The notes under the pieces are model-generated. The model was not told the DNA's origin. It saw only the letters and a list, made by a program, of their open reading frames with translations, and ran no database searches. A stretch of DNA of 64,000 bases from Sodiomyces alkalinus F11 (lineage: Eukaryota; Ascomycota; Sordariomycetes; Glomerellales; Plectosphaerellaceae): positions 65,507 through 129,506 of the forward strand of contig NW_021167085.1 in the NCBI RefSeq assembly GCF_003711515.1. Reading direction: 5' to 3'. The translations under genes and the position numbers were made by a program. The stretch's first letter is position 1; each line of letters begins with the position of its first letter. Below, piece by piece: positions 57,589 to 64,000 of the stretch.

Positions 57589-59903
57589 ATGTTGAGTCGC
57601 AAGTCCCACGGCCGAGTGCCGTCATACGAGTCGACAAAGTCGTCCAAGTCATCCAAGTCGACCTCCAAAGGCCGCTTGGGATTTCAAGAGCAATTCGACC
57701 TAGATTATGTACCGCCCCAACAACCACCGCCGTTCAAGCCCTGCACCTGCGGTGCTGCCGCCGCCAATGCCGCCGCCGCCGCCGCCGCCGCTGCCGCCTC
57801 GGGCGTACCTCCCCCTCGCGCCGCCCCCTACAGCGTCGAGGCTCCCAGGTTGCCTCCCATAGCCCGCGTCGCCTCCTTCGAGTACGACCTGCCGCTACTC
57901 GGTCTCTCGGCCTCGGAGAAACGCCAGTCGCTGAGGAAATCGGTCTTGTTCGCCGCAGAGCTCATGAACCACAAAAACCCGTTCCTAGAGGTAGAAGCTA
58001 CGCCGCCGCCACGGTATGATGCGCCTAGGCCTAGGCCCATGTCGCAGTGGTCGGCCGCCACGACGCCGAGTAATTCGTACCTCGCCGACAACGGGGCGTT
58101 CCCGGCACCCGTGGCCAAGGACGGACAGGACCGTTTGGCGGATGTCGACGACGACTCTGACGACGATGACATGGACGGCGCCGTCTACCTCAACGGGTTG
58201 AAGCTGGCTCTCGTCATTCTGGCGCTCTGCTTGGGCGTCTTGCTCCTGGCTCTGGGTACGTTTTTTTTGTTCTTTTTTTTCTTCTTTTTTGTTTTCCTTT
58301 CTTTTTTTTGGTCCCTTCCATTTTCCTTGTTCTTTCCCCCTTCGCTCAACTAACTTTTGCTACCTTTTCAGACAACGCCATGATTGCTACCGCCCTCCCC
58401 ACCATCACAGACGAGTTCAACAGTGTCGCCGACGTCGGCTGGTACGGCTCCGCCTACCTCCTCACCGCCACCGCCCTCAACCTGTTCGTCGGCAAGCTCT
58501 ACACCTTCTTCAGCGTCAAGTGGATGTACCTCATCTGCATCGCCATCTTCGAGGTCGGCAGCGTCATCTGCGCCGTCGCCCCGAGCAGCATCGTCCTCAT
58601 CATTGGGCGTGCTATCGCGGGCATCGGCGGAGCCGGGCTGTTCGTCGGCGCCCTCGTCATTCTCGCGTACTCCGTGCCTCTGGAACGCCGTCCCATTTTC
58701 GCTGGTTGTATCGGTAGCATGTACGGCATCTCGTCGGTCGCTGGTCCGCTTTTGGGTGGTCTGTTTACCGAGACGATTGGTTGGCGTTGGTGTTTCTGGA
58801 TGAACCTCCCCGTGGTAAGTCGGCCAGCTTTGATATTTTTCGTCGTTATTATCATCGTCGCTGACAGTCCTCATTAGGGCGGCATCGCCCTGGTCGTCGT
58901 GTTCTTCTGCTTCCACGACCCTCAGCGCAAGATCCCCAGCATCGGCGCCTGGGAACGGTTCAAGACGCTCGACCCGTTGGGCAGTCTGGCCTTCATATGC
59001 GCCATGATCTGCATCCTGCTCGCCCTCCAGTGGGGCGGCCAGCGGTTCGCGTGGCGGTCGGCCGAGGTCATCGGCCTCCTCGCGGCCGGCGCCGTCATGG
59101 TGGGCGTCTTCGGGTGGATCCAGCACTGGAACGGCGAGAACGCCACGGTCCCGCCCCGGCTGCTCAACCAGCGCACGGTCTGGGCGTCGGGCATCTTCGC
59201 CTTCTGCCTGGGCGCGGCGTTCCTGCTCACCATCTACTGGTTCCCGACCTGGTTCCAGGGCGTGCGCGGCACCAACGCCATCGACTCGGGCCTGCGCATC
59301 CTCCCCATGCTGGGCGCCGACATTGTCATCTCGCTCGTGTCGGGCGTGGTGATCAGCTACTTCGGCTACATCAAACCCGTGATGATGTCGGCGTCGATCC
59401 TCATGGCGGTGGGCTACGGGCTCATGTCGACGTTCCAGCCCGACGCGCCGACGTGGCAGTGGGTCTTGTTCCCGATGCTCGCGGGCGCCGGCGTGGGCGC
59501 GGGCCTGCAGCAGCCCATGATGGCCATGCAGACGGTGCTCCCGATCCGGGACGTGCCGACGGGCACGGCGGTCATGGTCTTCGTCCAGGGTTTCGGCAGC
59601 ACCATGTTCCTGACCGTCGGCAACACCGTGTTCAACAACCTGCTCAAGGAAGGCGTCCGGCTCAACGTCCCGATGCTCGACCCGGAGCTGGCTGCGCGGT
59701 TGTCGGCCGAGACGCTCCTGGGGATGCTGGAGCCGGAGTGGCGGCCGGCGCTGCAGGCGGTGTACAACTCGGCCCTTACGAGGTGTTTCTTCGTCAGCGC
59801 CATTGCGGCGGCTGTGTCGTTCATTGGTGCGTCTCTTATCGAGTGGCGCAACATCAAGAAGAAGCCTGGCGAGACGGAGGGTGCGGCGGACAACAAGGCC
59901 TAA
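57589..59903 (+). CDS. MFS drug:H+ antiporter, DHA2 (14-TM) family
   Basis: Exons 57589-58255, 58372-58814 and 58878-59903 (introns of 116 and 63 bp) give 711 residues. The first 200 residues or so are a hydrophilic, presumably cytosolic extension. It has Ser/Lys repeats, a polyalanine run (about 57-71) and an acidic DDDSDDDD patch just before the first helix. The membrane part starts near residue 202 and has [13 protein letters not shown] (DHA2 motif D1-like), [32 protein letters not shown] (motif C region) and [25 protein letters not shown], then the second half with TM segments to about 680. Sequence style matches fungal toxin and multidrug exporters. The substrate cannot be predicted. The broken monooxygenase 2.7 kb upstream is the only hint of a metabolic context. 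Confidence 0.93.
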
Positions 59904-60068
59904 AAGGGAGCGGAGGACTTGGGTTCTGTATAGCATCAGCGTTTTTATTTTGTTTTTATTTCATCTTTCCGGTCAATGGGGTCGGCAGCATGGTCACGGC
60001 AGCGGCAGCGACAGCGGCATTTTGTGTACTGTTATTTTGCAAAGGGGTTTATGGCGTCGGGGAGTCGC

Positions 60069-60103
<35 letters not shown>

Positions 60104-62067
60104 CCAGTCTCTCTCGCCGAGCGATACAGCATCATCGTCGGTCACCATCATCAGCAGCAGCATCAATTTTCTACTACTTTGGTTTATTTCCACCACCACC
60201 TCTCTCGGCTTTAGACACAGCTGGGACTACTAGAAGGGTCGAGGCGTTTGGCGCGGAAGACACATTCGAGCTTCCAGCATGACGACGCGGTATATGTAGC
60301 GATTGATCGAATGATAGTATATAGCGATAGACCATGTTTTTACATGTCAATTTGGATGAAGATCTGAAGTCGGAGAATCTACAAAATTCATTTCGTCTTT
60401 ATTTTCTTTTCTTTGTGACCTTTCATTCATTCATTATTTTATTTTATTTTATTGTATTATCTTATTTATTACTTTGTTTTACCCAACTTACGTAAGATAC
60501 TTTGCTTGCTCCCGATAAGACCTTGACCCGAGACCGGAGTACATGAGTAATTACAAACTGGAAGTACTTCGCACTTACCTCAGACAACCTGGAAGGTAAG
60601 GTAAGGTACGGGATACCTACCAAGCATGATTCGTAACGGTGATTGGACGCGTCTCCACTCTCACCACCGGCTCGTCTAAAGTGGGAAGGTGGCGAATTCT
60701 CAAATTCTTGGGCGCTGGTGGCGTATCTCGTGCCGGTGGGAGGAGGCGTTGGTAAGTTCGGCCCCATTTGCGAAGTACCGATACTAAGAAATGTGGCGCA
60801 CGGATAAGGTACGCGACGGCTGAGTTCTCTAAATTGACCTAAATTGAGCCTCTTTCACCTGCTTTTTTCGATGTTCTTTTTCTAGGGTACCTAAGATAGA
60901 GTTGATCTTAATGCGCTTGTACGTGTATCTCGACATGTCTCCCATAAGGTACCTACCTTACCCATATCTGGGCAGATCTCCGTGATGAGGCTTCATGCTT
61001 CATCTACACGTGCAAATCTAGGAACACCAACCGACACCGCACTCCGTACACTACAACCTACAGCCCTCTCGGAAACGAAACCCGAACTATGTGAACGCGC
61101 ATTGCAAGCTATCGATGATGAAGCTCCCTTCGCAGACACATCTTATTGTCTTACATGGAGAACACGCAGAAGACTCGCGTGGAGCCCAAGGCCTCATTCC
61201 TCCAGTGTGAGGGGCAAAGATAGATTCGTCAAACCAGCGAGACCAGCCGCAGCCGCCCCTCTTCTGGTTCCTGTCCTACGACCTTCCCGTTCCGGTGATC
61301 AGCTAGAGGCACACACAAGCCCATGGACCAGTCGAGTCAGCATCCACCATGCGGGCCTCAACGGGAACCATGTCAGGGCGGCTGACACCTTACTCAAACA
61401 GGCAGCTGGCCGAAGCAGTAACCATCTGCTGCCGATCGCGACCCCAGAACTTTTGTTCCTTTTGTTCTTTTTTTTTTTGTCTGTTAATTTGTGGCTTGGG
61501 GGATTGGGGTTTGCCGCCTGGCTTCTGATCACGGCATCCATGCGATCACCTGCGCAACTACCCCTATTCGACCGCTTTTTCTGGTCGCCTCGGTTGTCCC
61601 CATTGTGCTTGCTAGTGCTGTCGCGATAACGATTGGTGCGCAGTCGTCGGATTGGCACGAGTCGGGTCGGTCACCCTGTCGTTCGATAGCTCTTCCATCA
61701 CCCTGTACGTGTACCGTTGTATGGGCCCAGGGGTCAGTCACAGCTCCCCCAGCTCCCCAGCTCCCCAGCTCCCCAGCTTCCCAGCCCCAAACCCACATGT
61801 CTTACCAGGGCCGTAGTCGGCGGTGGCACAATACAAATTGACCCTTGATCCCCTCTGTCGGGACAGGAACGAAAGACAGGACTCCCTTTCCCTATCCTCT
61901 ACCTATCTCCTCTCCTGTCTCCTGTCTCCTCTCTCCTCTCTCCTCCCTCCCTTCCTCCCGCCCCTTCTCTTCCCCCTCTCCTGCTGTGCTGCTCTTCGCC
62001 GAGTCAGTGCTCAAGTGTCGTTACTCTCGTCTCTCTTCACCCCACCATCCTCCAACAACACCCCAAG
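59904..62067. other. Intergenic region with simple repeats
   Basis: About 2.2 kb. It contains a (CT)n tract, TTTTA repeats near 60435-60460, AGGTACC-rich palindromic motifs near 60595-60625 and 60945-60965, and an AGCTCCCC tandem (about 61743-61785). A 215-codon frame at 60982-61629 lacks any recognisable domain and I do not call it a gene. The CT-rich stretch 61880-62040 is the promoter/5' UTR of the aminopeptidase. Confidence 0.5.
60070..60100. repeat. CT microsatellite
   Basis: About 15 CT dinucleotides in the presumed 3' flank of the transporter gene. Confidence 0.9.
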
Positions 62068-63726
62068 ATGAGGAACACCGGCTCTCTCGCCTCCTTGGCC
62101 CTGGTGCTGCCCGCCCTAGTCAGCGCCTCGGCGGACTGCAAGCCGTACGTCGACTACGAGAAGCTCGAGGACCTCCTCACCCTCGACGACCTCCTCTCGG
62201 GCGCCCAGAAGCTCCAGGACTTCGCCGACGCCCACCACGGCAACCGCGTGTTTGGTAGTGGCGGCCACAACGCCACCGTCGACTACCTCTACGACTCCCT
62301 CGTGGCCACCAACTACTTCGACGTCGTCAAGCAGCCCTTCACCGAGATCTTCGCCGACGGCGACGCCACCCTCACCATCGATGGCGAGACCGTCGCCGCC
62401 GGCATCATGACCTACACCCCCGGCGGCTCCGCCACGGGACCCCTCGTCCTCGTCCCCGGCCTGGGCTGCACCCCGGACAGCTTCCCCGCCGAGGTGGCCG
62501 GCAACGTCGCCATGGTGAGCCGTGGCGAGTGCACTTTTGCCGCAAAGTCCGTCTCCGCCAAGGCTGCGGGTGCCCTGGGCCTCATCATCTTCAATAACGT
62601 CGCCGGCACGCTGAGCGGCACGCTGGGCGAGGCTTTCGGCGAGTACGCCCCCGTCGTGGGCATCAGCATGGAGGATGGCCAGGCCATCATTGCGAAACTT
62701 GAGGCGGGCGAGGTCACTGTCGATCTCCAGATTGATGCTGTCGTTGAGGAGCGCGTCAACTTTAACGTCATTGCTGAGACGAAGGGGGGCGACCACGACA
62801 ATGTTCTCGTTTTGGGCGGTCACTCTGACTCGGTGTCTGCCGGTCCTGGTATCAAGTATGTCCCTTGTCCCTTTTTTTTCTTCTTCTCCTCTCTCCCTCT
62901 CTCTCCTTGATGCTAACGGAATGCAGCGACGACGGCTCCGGCATCATTGGCGTGCTGAACGTGGCCCTGGCCCTCACCCACTTCCGCGTCAAGAACGCCG
63001 TCCGCTTCGCCTTCTGGGGTGCCGAGGAGTATGGCCTGCTGGGCTCGTACTACTACATGAGGCAGCTGAACCAGTCGGACGTTGAGCTGTCCAAGATCCG
63101 CGCCTACCTCAACTTTGACATGGTACGTTTTTTTCTTCTTTTTCTTTTTCCTTTTTTTCCCCCTTTCCACTCTATCATCACCCAAAACTGACACCCCCCA
63201 GATCGCCAGCCCCAACTACATCTTCGGCATCTACGACGGCGACGGCGGCGCCTTCAACCTGACCGGCCCCCCCGGCTCCGACGTCCTGGAGCGCGACTTC
63301 GAGGAGTTCTACGACAGCGTGGGCCTGCCGCACGTGCCGACCGAGTTCAGCGGGCGGTCCGACTACGCGGCCTTCATCGAGAACGGCATCCCCTCGGGCG
63401 GCCTCTTCACGGGCGCCGAGCAGCCCAAGACGGCCGAAGAGGCGGCGCTCTTCGGCGGCCAGGCCGGCGTCGCCTACGACCCCAACTATCACCTCATCGG
63501 CGACGACATCAACAACCTCGACCACGACGCCTTCTACGTCAACACCCTCAGCATCGCCAACTCGGTCGCCAAGTACGCCATCAGCTTCGACTCGCTCGAG
63601 CCCGTCGACCTTGCCAGGCGCTATGCGGCCGCTGAGCGGGCTCGCCTGTTCAAGAGGACTGGTGTCTCTGCCCATGGCCACTCGCACTCCCACTCTGGTC
63701 CTTGCGGTGGCGGTGCCAAGAAGTAA
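62068..63726 (+). CDS. M28 aminopeptidase with PA domain (aminopeptidase Y / LAP2 type)
   Basis: Exons 62068-62855, 62927-63122 and 63202-63726 give 502 residues. The introns (71 and 79 bp) have GTATGT and GTACGT donors. A signal peptide (about 1-20) is followed by a region with HGNRVFGSGGHNATVDYL. The protease-associated domain is at about 120-230 (GNVAMVSRGECTFAAKSVSAKAAGALGLIIFNN). The M28 catalytic domain has zinc ligands His252 (GGHSDS), the Asp in NDDGSG, Glu296/Glu297 (WGAEEYG), Asp327 (NFDM) and His425 (YHLIGDD). The C-terminus is His-rich (HGHSHSHSGPC). The enzyme should release N-terminal amino acids in the vacuole or outside the cell. The usual YDPCYH cysteine is Asn here. Confidence 0.95.
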
Positions 63727-63884
63727 GTCGGATGAGAGAAGTCTTTCGAAAGAGGAAAGCGAAATTCAATCAATCAAAACGGGCCAAGGACTCTTTCCTA
63801 GGAATCTTACCTATGTTATCAAGAGTTGGTTGGGTGTACAATGATGTTTTTCTCCCTCGGGGTGAATGGGACATGTGTATATAC

Positions 63885-63912
63885 TAGGTATAAGGTACAT
63901 GTACCTTACCTA
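63885..63912. repeat. AGGTACATGTACCT palindrome
   Basis: A near-perfect 28-bp palindrome with a perfect 16-bp core (63892-63907), about 160 bp downstream of the aminopeptidase stop codon. It belongs to the AGGTACC-rich motif class that recurs between genes in this window. It could be a transcription terminator hairpin or a repeat remnant. Confidence 0.7.
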
Positions 63913-64000
63913 AAGTAGCGTCTGCAAGACGTAATATGAGATGAGACATGTGATGATGTACTTCCCCTATGGCTTCGTCCTCAGTCGCTTGTACTGTTTA

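Noticed and set aside
46878..59903. Secondary-metabolite gene cluster (FMO plus MFS exporter)
   Set aside because: The monooxygenase is a pseudogene and no PKS, NRPS, terpene synthase or cluster regulator is present.
58368..59936. 522-codon open frame on the - strand under the MFS gene
   Set aside because: It mirrors the GC-rich coding frame of the transporter, is Arg/His/Glu-rich without domains, and the + strand has clear MFS motifs and splice sites.
60982..61629. 215-codon + strand frame
   Set aside because: No recognisable domain; the end runs through a poly-T tract. Composition resembles spacer.

Overview
The window looks like a piece of a filamentous ascomycete genome (Pezizomycotina, most likely a Sordariomycete). 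The genes have short introns of 48-116 bp with GTANGT-type donors and several CTAAC branch points. Every recognisable product is fungal. The transposons carry the signature of repeat-induced point mutation (RIP): CpA/TpG almost absent, TpA in excess, and hardly any ATG-initiated frame over long stretches. No genus can be named from the sequence alone.

Layout. (1) 1-10.5 kb is gene-sparse and accessory-like: a small membrane-anchored protein resembling a deuterolysin propeptide (985-1620, -), a secreted M35 deuterolysin (4457-5579, +), a coiled-coil/PD-(D/E)XK-like/protein-kinase-like fusion (5859-8231, -), a foldback MITE-like hairpin (8632-8723), and a small secreted cyanovirin-N-type protein (9251-9906, +). 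(2) 10.5-31.4 kb is a nested retrotransposon block. A Ty1/copia element on the - strand (202/203-bp LTRs, target duplication GACAT) was entered by two Ty3/gypsy elements: gypsy-1 on the - strand (215-bp LTRs, duplication GCTCT) and gypsy-2 on the + strand (223-bp LTRs, duplication ATAGA, with a decayed chromodomain). All three are RIP-mutated. (3) 31.4-45.5 kb is a gene-dense housekeeping stretch: IRE1 (+), a HEL2/ZNF598-type RING E3 ligase (-, convergent with IRE1), a DEK_C/SWIB chromatin protein (-) and a secreted protein with a possible thaumatin-like fold (-). (4) 46.9-54.9 kb is a flavin-monooxygenase pseudogene split by a RIP-mutated Helitron (about 7.15 kb, Rep/PIF1 helicase on -). (5) 54.9-64 kb holds a DHA2-type 14-TM MFS transporter (+) and a secreted or vacuolar M28 aminopeptidase with a PA domain (+).

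How the genes relate. Most act independently, as is usual in fungi. IRE1 (unfolded protein response) and HEL2 (ribosome quality control) are proteostasis genes lying tail to tail. The deuterolysin, the M28 aminopeptidase, the CVNH protein and the thaumatin-like candidate form a secretome component. The transporter and the broken monooxygenase could once have belonged to a small metabolic cluster, but no backbone synthase is present.
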